Shown: positions 22,220 to 31,798 of the stretch, one piece after another
How the letters are laid out: each line of letters begins with the position of its first letter
Position numbering within the stretch: position 1 is the stretch's first letter
Source of the DNA: Idiomarina aquatica
Lineage (GTDB): Bacteria; Pseudomonadota; Gammaproteobacteria; Enterobacterales; Alteromonadaceae
DNA length: 64,000 nt
Reading direction: 5' to 3'
Assembly: GCF_003987185.1 (NCBI RefSeq)
Contig: NZ_PIPS01000001.1
Coordinates: 1,364,001-1,428,000 of the forward strand
Translations under genes and position numbers: made by a program
Notes under the pieces: model-generated
Told to the model about the DNA's origin: nothing
Databases searched by the model: none
What the model saw: the letters and a program-made list of their open reading frames with translations, nothing else

Positions 22220-23549
22220 GTATTTCCTGCAGTTTTTTATCAATATCATTACGTGACAGCCATTCTCCTCTAACCATCACCCCAAGTACTTGCCTTAAGG
22301 CTTCCGCGTCTTCCAGAGGATTTTCGGAGAGCACCATAAAGTCAGCCCTATGGCCGCCCTCAATACGACCAAAACGATCCTGTTCGGCAAAATAATCACC
22401 CGCGGCGACCGTGGCGTAATAATAAATGGCCTCCAATGGAATGCCGGCTTGCTGCATTATGCGAATTTCATGATGGATAGAAAATCCCGGCACACTGAAC
22501 AGCTGCGGCGCATCGGTGCCAAAGATCAATTTCGCGTCAGCGTCATGCAGAGCCTTCAATAAGGCTTGCCGATTTTGTTGCTGTACATCGGCTTGGTCCT
22601 GATTAAAGTAACCCATGCTTGGCTGCTGATAGTAACCCAGCCAGCCCTCACGCACGGACGGCGGCACCAAATCGAGTTCTGGATAGTGCGCCAGCTGTTG
22701 TGGATCTTCAGCACCAATCAGCGTCGACCACAAGGCTTGCGTTGGCACCACCCCAACATCGTATTGCAAGGTTAGGTCAACCAGCTGAGCCAGCTCCTGC
22801 TCAGTAATGGGTCGGTCCAGAGCATCGACAAACTCTAAATAACCATCCATGTGATCAATGGTGCGCTGTCCTTCCTCCAACGCTACTTTCAGGCCAACAT
22901 CCTTCGGTACATGCCCGGCAAAATCCATATCACTGTCGCGTGCGGTTCTAGCCAAAGCCCGGTACTCAGCTAACGTCAGCCCCGGGTGGATTTTTAATAA
23001 ATCCCAACCCTGCTCGCGCTGTTCAATCACCCGTTGCGTTGCTTGCTCGACGGATTCGATGCTGTTGCCATTAAAGCTCGGCCCGGCAAGATACAGCGTC
23101 GGGCCCTGCCGGCGACCCTCGGCGATATCGGTCTTTAACTGCAGTTGGTGCGGATAGCCCAGCATGCCACGCACCGTGGTTACACCGTTGGCAACGTACA
23201 AGTACAACATATCGTCAGCATAACGTCTGGGCAGATCGCCAAAGTCGGTAGCCGGAGGCACATGGCCGTGCATTTCGGTAAAGCCTGCCAGCACATAACC
23301 GTCAGCGGCATCAATCAGCCGCGTGCTCTCCGGGAGATTCCGTGCTGCTGCCATGGGTACTACCGCCTGAATACGATCGTCCTCAATATAGACCGCGCGT
23401 TCACTGAGCAGTTGCGCCGCTTTGCCGTTAAAGGTGACCACGTTGGCATTGATAACCGCAATGTCCGGACTACTGACGTGTTCTGACTGCACCTGCTGGC
23501 AACCCGCCAGCAGAGCCATAGTGGTAAAAAGTCCTACGATTCGCTTCAT
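22203..23549 (-). CDS. Metal-dependent amidohydrolase-family lipoprotein
   Basis: 448 residues; lipobox LLAGC after the signal peptide. Amidohydrolase landmarks: GFTEMHGH (metal-binding H-x-H), LLKIHPG with the bridging lysine, FAGHVP and IDHMDG (metal histidines), and FGTDAPQ (catalytic Asp). The HPG and GTDAP forms resemble imidazolonepropionase- and prolidase-like members. Substrate unknown; a peptide or cyclic amide is likely given the neighbouring exported peptidases. Convergent with the M17 gene. Confidence 0.85.
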   Translation of the reverse strand: MKRIVGLFTTMALLAGCQQVQSEHVSSPDIAVINANVVTFNGKAAQLLSERAVYIEDDRIQAVVPMAAARNLPESTRLIDAADGYVLAGFTEMHGHVPPATDFGDLPRRYADDMLYLYVANGVTTVRGMLGYPHQLQLKTDIAEGRRQGPTLYLAGPSFNGNSIESVEQATQRVIEQREQGWDLLKIHPGLTLAEYRALARTARDSDMDFAGHVPKDVGLKVALEEGQRTIDHMDGYLEFVDALDRPITEQELAQLVDLTLQYDVGVVPTQALWSTLIGAEDPQQLAHYPELDLVPPSVREGWLGYYQQPSMGYFNQDQADVQQQNRQALLKALHDADAKLIFGTDAPQLFSVPGFSIHHEIRIMQQAGIPLEAIYYYATVAAGDYFAEQDRFGRIEGGHRADFMVLSENPLEDAEALRQVLGVMVRGEWLSRNDIDKKLQEIRAAYQ

Positions 23550-23660
23550 TCGATTTCCTCGCCTTATTGTGCGCTATGACCGACAACTGAATACGCTGAG
23601 TGTTAACGACTGAAATCCGTTTGGCAACTAAACTGAACGCTTTATTTTAAGGAGCCAGTG

Positions 23661-24248
23661 ATGAAAACCATTGTATTGATGATCACCCTGTTATTGTTCA
23701 GCTTCCCTACAGTGGCTGATGACGATTGGAGTCTTACCGATCAAGACATTGATAATCTGCTGTCTGCGTTGTATGAGGTGACGGCACTGACAAGTGGCAT
23801 TGAAAGCCCCGACGTCAACCCGCCAAATTACGATTTCACCAACCCACAGGCAGCCATCGACTACATGGTAGCGATGTTTGAGCCCAAAACATACCAACGT
23901 AACATAGCCCAGGAACTTACGTTTTACGCGAATAAAATCGGGCAGGAAACGCTACTGAACGCTATCCGCCCTTATACTTACACAAAATTGGAATCGTTTG
24001 CGCGCGACTCGGCCTTACTTTTTAGCGTCAGCATGAGACTTTCTCTGGAGACGGCCCACAAACAAGCCGGGCAGCCCAACCACCCTATTCTCGGGCGTAT
24101 CAGAGCAGTACAATCAGAGGTGCCCGACACAACGATAGAGGCCATACGTCGTAACTTCGATGCGATTGTCGAATTTGACGAGGCAACGGATTCTGGTCTG
24201 GAATTAAACACTCAGCCTTGGAACGCGTACACTGGTGCCCGTGAGTAA
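23661..24248 (+). CDS. Exported protein of unknown function
   Basis: 195 residues from ATG 23661 with an AAGGAG site six bases upstream. A signal peptide (KTIVLMITLLLFSFPTVADD) precedes a soluble, mainly helical periplasmic domain. No family recognised. Its 3' end overlaps the 3' end of the convergent alr gene by 45 bases, so the two transcripts are antisense there. Confidence 0.65.
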   Translation: MKTIVLMITLLLFSFPTVADDDWSLTDQDIDNLLSALYEVTALTSGIESPDVNPPNYDFTNPQAAIDYMVAMFEPKTYQRNIAQELTFYANKIGQETLLNAIRPYTYTKLESFARDSALLFSVSMRLSLETAHKQAGQPNHPILGRIRAVQSEVPDTTIEAIRRNFDAIVEFDEATDSGLELNTQPWNAYTGARE

Positions 24249-25298
24249 GTGCCATGAAATGGTATTGGCACAATCGGCAACCTCTCTGACATCGACCTGC
24301 TGCCCCCAAAGCTCGACATCATCACCGATGGTGGCTGACGGAATGTGAGTAATGTCGATGGTGATCATGTCCATCGAAACACGACCGACCAACGGCGCGA
24401 TTTCACCACGTAGCGCCGTTGGTGTGCCATTAACACATTGGCGTGGATAACCGTCCGCATAACCAATGGCTACCGTCGCAATACGCGTGTCCTGCTGAGC
24501 GATCCAGGCACTACCGTAGCCCACCGAATCACCCTTTTTAAGGTCATGAATGGCGATAACCGGCGCCTTCAGCGACATCGCCGGCAGCAGTGCCGGTTGT
24601 ATATCAGTTAACGTTGACGGGTTGACGCCATACATCAATAGCCCGGCTCTTACCCACTCATCGGCTCCGATTTGGCCACGCAATTGCGGGTTGAGAGTCG
24701 CCGCAGAGTTATGCAGGGAAACCTCAAAGCCTGGATGCTGCTGCTTTATTTTTTCAAACTGCTGACGTTGATAATGATTCAGCGGCATGCCGGTATCGGC
24801 ATTGGCGAGATGTGACATCAATACCACCTTAGCCACATTACCAGTTGCCTTTAATCGTGTAATAAACCGACCGGTATCGCTTAGTTCAATACCTAATCGG
24901 TGCATTCCGGTATCGATTTTTAGCCAAACCTCTAACGGTCGCGGCAACCGCGCGCGTTCAAGCCGTTCGAGCTGGTGCAACGAATGAACCACGGTACTGA
25001 AATTGTGTTGTGCACAGAGGGCGAGTTCGTTGTCAGTTTGGCAGCCTTCCAGGATCAGCACCGTTTTATCCGACTGCGGATACGCGTCTCGTAATGCCAG
25101 TGCCTCATCGGTAAAACCGACGCCAAAAGCATCCACCCTAGTGTCGATCGCTTCACAGACTAACCCCACACCGTGGCCGTAGCCATCGGCTTTGACGATG
25201 CCCAACAGTCGTCCGGCATCAATGTGCTGACGAATCCAGTCAAGGTTGTGTTGAAGCGCTTTGGTGCTGATTTCTGCGCGCGTAGCTCTGTAGTTCAT
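24204..25298 (-). CDS. alr: Alanine racemase
   Basis: 364 residues from ATG 25298; the open frame runs 81 codons further upstream, but the protein family begins at NYRATRAEISTKALQHN. The PLP lysine is in GIVKADGYGHG near residue 36. The second catalytic Tyr is in SVGYGSAWIA, and substrate-site stretches RAGLLMYGVNPS and GRVSMDMITID are typical. It makes D-alanine for peptidoglycan by PLP-dependent racemisation in the cytoplasm. Standard length. Confidence 0.95.
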   Translation of the reverse strand: MNYRATRAEISTKALQHNLDWIRQHIDAGRLLGIVKADGYGHGVGLVCEAIDTRVDAFGVGFTDEALALRDAYPQSDKTVLILEGCQTDNELALCAQHNFSTVVHSLHQLERLERARLPRPLEVWLKIDTGMHRLGIELSDTGRFITRLKATGNVAKVVLMSHLANADTGMPLNHYQRQQFEKIKQQHPGFEVSLHNSAATLNPQLRGQIGADEWVRAGLLMYGVNPSTLTDIQPALLPAMSLKAPVIAIHDLKKGDSVGYGSAWIAQQDTRIATVAIGYADGYPRQCVNGTPTALRGEIAPLVGRVSMDMITIDITHIPSATIGDDVELWGQQVDVREVADCANTISWHLLTGTSVRVPRLSV

Positions 25299-25430
25299 GG
25301 TTGTCCGTCTTCGACTTATTCTTATGAGCGAGTTTACCGCAATTTTCTGCGAGTTTAACGGAAGTCTTTGCACTTCGTCAGCGGCTTCAGTAACGTTAAC
25401 AAAACTTTTACCGTTCATGAGGGTATTACT

Positions 25431-27464
25431 ATGTGGCTGAAAGCATCTGCTATCGCACTCAGCCTGGGCGTCGTTGCTCCGCAACTGTCCGCCGAGGTGT
25501 TTAAATCCGAAGATATTTTCCAGTTGGAATACGCCAATCAAGTTTCAGTGTCACCGGATGGTCGCTACGTTGCCTATATCCGCAACAGTTTTGACGATAT
25601 GAAAGACTCAACCCGTCGTTCTTTATGGCTGGTTGAAACGGAAACCGGCAAGGCATTACCCATCTTTGATGATGGTCATAGCTACGGTGCCCTAAGCTGG
25701 TCAAATGACAGTAGCCGACTGGCTTTTACCTCCAACCGCAACGAGCAAAATCAAATCCATGTGTACTGGATAAATGAACAAAAGGTTGCCAAGGTCACCA
25801 ACGTGCATGAATCGCCGTCCAGTCTGGCATGGTCTAACGACGATCAACAGATCGCCTTTATGATGTCCGTGAAAGCCGGGCCGACGGAGTTTGAGAAATC
25901 GGTAAAAATGCCTGCAAAACCTCAAGGGGCGAAATGGGCAGACAGTACCATTGTGGTAGAAGAGACCTACTATCAGCGCGATGGCGCCGGCATTCTTGAG
26001 CCATCTCACAATCAGGTGTTTGTCGTACCTGCTTTGGGAGGCACGGCGCGGCAATTAACCGAAGGTGAATTCAGTCACCGCGGACCGCTAACCTGGTCTG
26101 AGAATGACGAGCACATTGTTTTTTCCGGCAACCGCCACGAGGACTGGGCTTATCAAGTGAACGAAAGCGACCTGTTCGCGGTATCGGTAAGCGATAAAAC
26201 GCTGACTCAAATCACCGATCTACCCGGTCAGGAAGGTTCTGCTCAATTTTCCCCGGATGGTGAACACCTGCTGTATCTGCACAGCGGGAATGAACCCGTG
26301 CCGTACCATAAAAACCAGCTGTGGGTTATGAACTGGGACGATCGTTCAGCGCGCGAACTGCAAGCTGATCTTGACCGTTCGTTTAGCAACCCACAGTGGA
26401 ACGGTGAAGAGCAGATTGCCGTGCAATTTGCTGATCGCGGCAAAAATGTCATTGCCACGATCACTCTCGACGACACTCTGACACGCCGTGCGGACGACGT
26501 CGGTGGCACCTATGTCAGCCGCCCCTACACCATGGGTTCTTTTAGCGCAGCGCTGGATGGATCTGTTGCCTATACCCGCGGCACACCATACCGCCCGGCC
26601 GATGTGGGTTTCCAACAACAAGGGGCGTCTTCGGTTTCTTTAACGCAACTGAATGAAGACCTACTGGCTCATCGTCAGCTTGGTGAGGTCCATGAAATTG
26701 AGTTTGAATCCCGTTACGATGGCCAAACGATCCAGGGTTGGTACATTACTCCGCCAAACTTTGACGAAAATAAAGAGTACCCTTTACTGCTGGAAATTCA
26801 TGGTGGCCCTCACCTGTCCTACGGACCGCATTTCGCGGCGGAACATCAGCGCTATGCCGCTGAGGGCTACGTGGTACTTTATGTCAATCACCGCGGTAGC
26901 ACGTCCTACGGTAAAGAGTTTGCGATGTTGTTAGATGGCAACTACTCCTCACCTTATGATTTTGCCGACCACATGAGTGGCATTGACGCGCTTATCGACA
27001 AAGGCTTTATTGATGATAACAACCTCTTTATTGCCGGAGGTTCAGCGGGTGGTATCGCAACGGCCTACGCCGTAGGTATGACCGACCGCTTTAATGCTGC
27101 AGCCGCGACTAACCCGGTCATTAACTGGGTGAGTAAAGTTCTGACCGCGGATAGTTCAATGGGTCAGATCCACAACCAGTTCCCGGGGATGCCGTGGGAG
27201 CAACTGGAACATTACTGGGAACGCTCACCGCTGTCTCTGGTCGGTAATGTCACTACCCCGGTAATGTTGTTCACCGGTGAAAACGACCGCCGTACCCCCA
27301 TTTCCGAAACCGAGCAATTCTATCAGGCGCTGCAACTGCGCAAAGTCGATACCGCTATGGTTCGGGTTCCGGGCGCGTCACACGGGGTAACGTATCGTCC
27401 ATCGAATATGATTGCGAAAATTGAGCACGCACTGGCGTGGTTCGAGAGGTACAAAAAGGACTGA
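25431..27464 (+). CDS. Exported S9-family prolyl oligopeptidase/acylaminoacyl peptidase
   Basis: 677 residues from ATG 25431 (GAGGGT site; the frame is open upstream without a signal sequence). The signal peptide (LKASAIALSLGVVAPQLSAE) is followed by a seven-bladed propeller with TolB/WD40-like repeats (VSPDGRYVAYIRN, FSPDGEHLLYL), then an alpha/beta-hydrolase domain from about 430. Catalytic triad: Ser in GGSAGG, Asp in GENDRRTP and His in GASHGVT. It cleaves short peptides in the periplasm. Its stop overlaps the next start (TGATG). Confidence 0.92.
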   Translation: MWLKASAIALSLGVVAPQLSAEVFKSEDIFQLEYANQVSVSPDGRYVAYIRNSFDDMKDSTRRSLWLVETETGKALPIFDDGHSYGALSWSNDSSRLAFTSNRNEQNQIHVYWINEQKVAKVTNVHESPSSLAWSNDDQQIAFMMSVKAGPTEFEKSVKMPAKPQGAKWADSTIVVEETYYQRDGAGILEPSHNQVFVVPALGGTARQLTEGEFSHRGPLTWSENDEHIVFSGNRHEDWAYQVNESDLFAVSVSDKTLTQITDLPGQEGSAQFSPDGEHLLYLHSGNEPVPYHKNQLWVMNWDDRSARELQADLDRSFSNPQWNGEEQIAVQFADRGKNVIATITLDDTLTRRADDVGGTYVSRPYTMGSFSAALDGSVAYTRGTPYRPADVGFQQQGASSVSLTQLNEDLLAHRQLGEVHEIEFESRYDGQTIQGWYITPPNFDENKEYPLLLEIHGGPHLSYGPHFAAEHQRYAAEGYVVLYVNHRGSTSYGKEFAMLLDGNYSSPYDFADHMSGIDALIDKGFIDDNNLFIAGGSAGGIATAYAVGMTDRFNAAAATNPVINWVSKVLTADSSMGQIHNQFPGMPWEQLEHYWERSPLSLVGNVTTPVMLFTGENDRRTPISETEQFYQALQLRKVDTAMVRVPGASHGVTYRPSNMIAKIEHALAWFERYKKD

Positions 27465-28288
27465 TGAACACACAGGCTATAAAAATTGCCACACTGGGGC
27501 CTGCCGGCACGTTCTCTGAACTGGCCGCGCAGCGCCTGGCAAGGGATAAGGGCATTACTGCCGATATTGAACTGGTCGATAACCTGAATACAGTGCTAAA
27601 CGTCGTTAACTCAACGACGCTGGGCTTAGTGCCCATCGAGAATCTAAGTGAAGGCTTCGTTTCTCCTGTGGTCGACAGTCTCGTCGCCAAACCATTACGG
27701 ATCATTGCAGAAACCAAGCTTCCGGTCGAGTTTCAGGTGGTCGCCAACCGTGAAGAGCCCGAACACCTTTGGGCTCAGTTCGTCGCGGCAGGCCAGTGCC
27801 GCCAGGCTTTGCAGCAACTGGATCTGCCAATTATCCACACCAGCAGTAACAGCGAAGCACTGATTAAGCTACAAAATGCGCTGTCTCCAGCGGCAGCGTT
27901 GATTCCGGCACATGTGCCGTGTCCGGATGACTTGCATGTGATACAACCGCGAGCAGCCGATATCGCTCATAATGAAACCCGTTTTGTGCTATTGTCCGCA
28001 TCCCAGACAACACCGCGGTTTGACGACAAGTTACCATGGAAAAGCAGTGTCTTGCTGGTCGACGATGATGATCACCCGGGGCTATTGGTCGACAGCCTCT
28101 CGGTCTTTGCCCGCCGTGGAATCAACCTGACATCCATCGTTTCGCGACCAACCGGTGGTAAATTTGGGCAATACCATTTTTTCATTGATTTTGACGGCCA
28201 CATCGACCAGCCACACATCAAAGAGGCTGTCGAACAGCTGGGCAAATTGAATCAAGTGCGCTGGCTTGGCAGCTATCGGGCCGCATAA
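27464..28288 (+). CDS. pheA: Monofunctional prephenate dehydratase
   Basis: 274 residues from ATG 27464, which overlaps the S9 peptidase stop and has an AAAGGA site. The catalytic domain (ATLGPAGTFSELAAQRLA, VPIENLSEGFV, and NETRFVLL near residue 175) is followed by a C-terminal ACT domain with NLTSIVSRPTGGKFGQYHFF, the phenylalanine-binding regulatory region. It converts prephenate to phenylpyruvate. The chorismate mutase domain of the fused enterobacterial P-protein is absent. Confidence 0.9.
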   Translation: MNTQAIKIATLGPAGTFSELAAQRLARDKGITADIELVDNLNTVLNVVNSTTLGLVPIENLSEGFVSPVVDSLVAKPLRIIAETKLPVEFQVVANREEPEHLWAQFVAAGQCRQALQQLDLPIIHTSSNSEALIKLQNALSPAAALIPAHVPCPDDLHVIQPRAADIAHNETRFVLLSASQTTPRFDDKLPWKSSVLLVDDDDHPGLLVDSLSVFARRGINLTSIVSRPTGGKFGQYHFFIDFDGHIDQPHIKEAVEQLGKLNQVRWLGSYRAA

Positions 28289-28303
28289 GAGGAAGGAGTA
28301 ATC

Positions 28304-28957
28304 ATGGCTTTAGAAGTCATTAAACACGAGCCACAACACGCTGCAGACGCCGTTATTATTTGGCTTCACGGCTTAGGAGCCTCCGGCAACGATTTTGTGC
28401 CGATGACCGAGCACCTGCAGTTTCCAAACGCTAACATTCGTTTTTTGTTCCCGCATGCGCCGCAGTTACCGGTTACCATCAACCAGGGAATGGTGATGCC
28501 GGCTTGGTATGACATCACCGACATCAGCATTGATCGGAAAATCGATAGTGAACAGCTTCGTGCTTCAGCGGCACAAGTGCAGCAACTGATTGATGAGCAA
28601 ATCGAACAAGGCATTGATAGCCGACGTATTATCATTGCCGGGTTTTCGCAAGGTGGCGCGGTTGGCTACGAAGTGGCATTAACTTATCCACAGCGACTGG
28701 GTGGTTTAATGGCTCACTCGACCTATTTTGCTACCGCGTCAGACATCAAAGCCAGTGACGCTAACCGGGACTTGCCTCTGCTTATCCAGCACGGAACACA
28801 AGATCCTGTGGTACCCGAGTCGTTGGGTAAAAAAGCCGCGCAAGATTTAACCTCGCGCGGCTATCCGGTAACCTACCAAACCTACCCTATGCCTCACTCT
28901 TTATGCCTGGAGCAAGTTCAGGATATGAAGAAGTGGCTGGCAGAGCGCTTCGCTTAA
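28304..28957 (+). CDS. Carboxylesterase of the alpha/beta-hydrolase family (EstB/YpfH-like)
   Basis: 217 residues. IWLHGLGASGNDF forms the oxyanion region. GFSQGGAVG holds the nucleophilic Ser (about 115); Asp is in QHGTQDPVVP and His in YPMPHSLC. The size and motifs fit the cytosolic phospholipase/carboxylesterase (APT1-like) family, which hydrolyses small esters. It follows pheA by 15 bases with an AGGAAGGAG site. Its stop overlaps the stop of the convergent purK. Confidence 0.9.
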   Translation: MALEVIKHEPQHAADAVIIWLHGLGASGNDFVPMTEHLQFPNANIRFLFPHAPQLPVTINQGMVMPAWYDITDISIDRKIDSEQLRASAAQVQQLIDEQIEQGIDSRRIIIAGFSQGGAVGYEVALTYPQRLGGLMAHSTYFATASDIKASDANRDLPLLIQHGTQDPVVPESLGKKAAQDLTSRGYPVTYQTYPMPHSLCLEQVQDMKKWLAERFA

Positions 28958-30039
28958 GCCAGTTTTTGCAGCTCGTCGCACCATTGTGTGGCGAGCTTTT
29001 GGCCACGCTCAAAGGTATCAATCATAAAGTTCACATGACCAACCTTGCGGCCCGGACGTGGCGCTTTTCCGTACCAGTGGCAATCAGCGGCAGACGCTTC
29101 CCACAGCACCTGCGGCAAACCATCAACGCCTATGGCATTAATCATCAGTGTCGGTGCGACCAAAAATTCAGGTAACGGCAACCCGGTAATGCAACGGATA
29201 TGTAAATTAAACTGATCGCAGTTGGCACCGCTCATCGTCCAGTGGCCAGAGTTATGAACACGGGGCGCAACCTCGTTAACCAACAATTGTTGTTGTTCAC
29301 CTTCGCCCACAACAAAAAACTCAATCGCCAGCACACCGACGTAGTCTATGTGGTCGGTCAACTTTTGGTGATACTGCTGTGCCATCGCTTCCAGCTGCTC
29401 GGAAAACTGCTGTGCACCGGCCATACTGTAAGCCAGGATACCGTCACGATGCACGTTCAGTGTTAATGGGTAGCCCCGTTGTTCGCCATGATGATCTCGC
29501 GCGGCAACGACCGACACTTCGTCAGTAAATGGAATCATATCTTCAACGATGCCTGGGTGCTGACCCGCATCTTCGGCGATCGCTGCGATATCCTGCCCCG
29601 GCTTCCAGCGCCACTGGCCTTTCCCGTCATAACCGCCACGCGCCGATTTAATGACAACGGCCTGCTCACATTGGCCCAGAATGGCTTGCAGTTCAGCAAC
29701 GTTTTGGTAAGCCTTCCAGGGTGCCGTTGGGATCGACAACTCGTCACATAACGCCTTTTGCGTGCGACGGTCGGTTAACTGATGGAAGCGTTCCGGCTTT
29801 AATAAAAACTTATCCTGAGTCCGCTCAACAAGATCTTCACCTAAGTGTTCGTGCTCCCAGGTGACAACATCAGCCCAGTCCTTGGCTTCTTCCAATGACA
29901 GAGCAACACTTTGATCGCTGGCTAATGCCATTACTTTGTGTTCTCGATCACTGTACAGCAAGCATTGGTGGCCCTGTTGAATGACGGCTTTACCAAGCAT
30001 CTGGCCCAGCTGACCATTACCAAGAATCAGTATGTTCAT
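28954..30039 (-). CDS. purK: N5-carboxyaminoimidazole ribonucleotide synthase
   Basis: 361 residues, ATP-grasp enzyme. [14 protein letters not shown] at the N-terminus, the ATP-grasp lid [23 protein letters not shown] and [14 protein letters not shown] are characteristic. It carboxylates AIR to N5-CAIR with ATP and bicarbonate in purine synthesis. Its start overlaps the purE stop (ATGA). Confidence 0.96.
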   Translation of the reverse strand: MNILILGNGQLGQMLGKAVIQQGHQCLLYSDREHKVMALASDQSVALSLEEAKDWADVVTWEHEHLGEDLVERTQDKFLLKPERFHQLTDRRTQKALCDELSIPTAPWKAYQNVAELQAILGQCEQAVVIKSARGGYDGKGQWRWKPGQDIAAIAEDAGQHPGIVEDMIPFTDEVSVVAARDHHGEQRGYPLTLNVHRDGILAYSMAGAQQFSEQLEAMAQQYHQKLTDHIDYVGVLAIEFFVVGEGEQQQLLVNEVAPRVHNSGHWTMSGANCDQFNLHIRCITGLPLPEFLVAPTLMINAIGVDGLPQVLWEASAADCHWYGKAPRPGRKVGHVNFMIDTFERGQKLATQWCDELQKLA

Positions 30040-30527
30040 TTCGGTAACTCCAGATCCGCATTGGCCATCACTTTGTCGCGCTGTTTAGCGCGGAACGTCT
30101 GCACGGCCTCACGTACCTTACTATCGAAGGAACCAATAATTTGCGCCGCCAACAAACCGGCGTTTGCCGCACCGGCATCGCCAATCGCCAGTGTACCAAC
30201 GGCAACGCCTTTCGGCATCTGCACAATCGACAGCAGGCTATCCAGCCCTTTTAACTGCTTACTGGAAACAGGGACACCTAAAACCGGCAGCGCCGTATGA
30301 GCCGCCAGCATTCCTGGTAAGTGAGCTGCGCCACCAGCACCCGCGATAACCACCTTAACGTCACCAGCTTCCGCTTGTTCCATGTGGAACTTCAGTAAGT
30401 CGGGTGTGCGGTGCGCAGAGGCGACTTTTGCCTCCCAGTCGACACCCAGTTCGTCGAGCATGAGCGCAGCTTTTTGCATGGTTGGCCAGTCAGACTGCGA
30501 GCCCATTAGAATAAGAACAGAAGCCAT
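30036..30527 (-). CDS. purE: N5-carboxyaminoimidazole ribonucleotide mutase
   Basis: 163 residues from ATG 30527. [15 protein letters not shown] at the N-terminus, VASAHRTPD (catalytic His) and [16 protein letters not shown] are PurE signatures. It moves the carboxyl group of N5-CAIR to give CAIR, directly after PurK in the pathway. purE-purK form an overlapping operon. Confidence 0.96.
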   Translation of the reverse strand: MASVLILMGSQSDWPTMQKAALMLDELGVDWEAKVASAHRTPDLLKFHMEQAEAGDVKVVIAGAGGAAHLPGMLAAHTALPVLGVPVSSKQLKGLDSLLSIVQMPKGVAVGTLAIGDAGAANAGLLAAQIIGSFDSKVREAVQTFRAKQRDKVMANADLELPK

Positions 30528-30716
30528 GGAGCACCTTTTAGATTGAACAGTTTGCGTCGGTCTGAAAAGCACGGAATTGTAGCCACACCAGGCCTAAACT
30601 GCAAATCAATTGCAGAATTTTTGACCGTCGGCAGAGCTTCTCATACTATCAGCGAATAGACGCTGACAAAAATTTCGGTATGGTAGAAGCTGAATGACAT
30701 TACTAATGAGGTCGAT

Positions 30717-31262
30717 ATGCTACTTTCAGCCAAAGACTCGGTGTTACTCATCGTTGACGCCCAGGAAAAATTGCTGCCTGCTATTCATCAGCGCGATAAC
30801 GTCACATCAAGGATGCGCTGGTTAGCAGAAATTGCACTGCAATTGGACATCCCCATTTTAATTACTGAGCAATATCCTAAGGGGCTGGGTTATACGGTTT
30901 CGTCGTTACAGGAAATCATCGAATCAGCGCGCGTGATTGAGAAAACCCACTTCAGTGCCCTTCAAGAAGACAGTTTTAGAGATGTGCTGCGAGAGTACAA
31001 TAAGAAACAAGTCGTTATCATGGGCATGGAAACTCATGTTTGTGTGTTACAGACCGCGCTGGACATGAAGGCCGAGGGCTATCAGGTTTATCTTCCTTCC
31101 GACTGTGTGGGTTCCCGCCGACCCAATGATAAGGACACAGCAATTGCACGGATGCGGGATAATCGGGTTGATATCATCACGTCTGAAATGGCAGCTTTCG
31201 AGTGGCTGCATAAATCAGGAACCGATACCTTTCGCCACATTAGCAGAAACTGGTTGAAATAA
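30717..31262 (+). CDS. Isochorismatase-family hydrolase
   Basis: 181 residues. The family triad is visible: Asp in LLIVDAQEK (about residue 14), Lys in VIEKTHFSA (about 82) and Cys in GMETHVCVLQTALDM (about 117). The length matches YcaC/nicotinamidase-like members acting on small amides. Substrate unknown. Its own promoter region lies in the ~190-base gap from purE. Confidence 0.88.
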   Translation: MLLSAKDSVLLIVDAQEKLLPAIHQRDNVTSRMRWLAEIALQLDIPILITEQYPKGLGYTVSSLQEIIESARVIEKTHFSALQEDSFRDVLREYNKKQVVIMGMETHVCVLQTALDMKAEGYQVYLPSDCVGSRRPNDKDTAIARMRDNRVDIITSEMAAFEWLHKSGTDTFRHISRNWLK

Positions 31263-31274
31263 TTTGGCTTTTCA

Positions 31275-31302
31275 TTGACAGACTCTGTTTAAGGTATATA
31301 CT
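31275..31302 (+). promoter_or_regulatory. Promoter of the cold-shock gene, with a long leader
   Basis: TTGACA (31275-31280), a 16-base spacer and TATACT (31297-31302). The predicted transcript would begin near 31309, giving a 5' leader of about 135 bases before the ATG, a length like the cold-responsive leader of E. coli cspA. Confidence 0.7.
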
Positions 31303-31444
31303 CGGAAGTGCTGAGAAAATTCGGCTATTGATTTGAGATTTGTGTACGAAGTCCTCCTTTTGCTGTACCTCGTTTTGTAAGTCCAAGTAATACCTAAGTT
31401 TCTGAGCAATTGTTTTTTTACATGCACTACGAGGAAATATCAGC

Positions 31445-31651
31445 ATGTCTACTACTACTGGTAAAGTAAAATTCTTTAACGAAGCAAAAGGCTTCGGTTT
31501 CATCGAGCAAGAAAATGGCGCAGACGTATTCGTACATTTCAGCGCTATTCAAGCTGACGGTTTCAAAACTTTGGCTGAAGGCCAACAAGTTTCTTTCACC
31601 GTAGCACAAGGTCCTAAAGGTCCTCAGGCTGAAAACGTCGTTCCTATGTAA
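31445..31651 (+). CDS. CspA-family cold-shock protein
   Basis: 68 residues forming one cold-shock domain. RNP1 is KGFGFIEQ and RNP2 VFVHFSAI; the start [15 protein letters not shown] is typical. It binds single-stranded RNA and DNA and melts secondary structure. An ACGAGGAAAT site precedes the ATG. The long leader suggests regulation by temperature or growth phase. A single-gene unit ended by a strong hairpin. Confidence 0.96.
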   Translation: MSTTTGKVKFFNEAKGFGFIEQENGADVFVHFSAIQADGFKTLAEGQQVSFTVAQGPKGPQAENVVPM

Positions 31652-31675
31652 GAACGCCGAAATATAGAATTCCAA

Positions 31676-31708
31676 AAACGCCGTGCTGGTATAGCACGGC
31701 GTTTTTTT
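31676..31708 (+). terminator. Terminator of the cold-shock gene
   Basis: AACGCCGTGCT-GGTAT-AGCACGGCGTT, an eleven-base-pair perfect stem followed by seven T residues. Confidence 0.95.
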
Positions 31709-31798
31709 ATGCCTAATGACTTAAACAATCACGCCATTTAGCCGATAATAATCTATATCAATTTTTGTTCAGATTTTTCAATCAATAAGCGCGAAATT

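Noticed and set aside
25299-25541. 81-residue N-terminal extension of alanine racemase
   Set aside because: The family starts at the ATG at 25298. The extension covers the divergent promoter and the signal-peptide region of the S9 gene.
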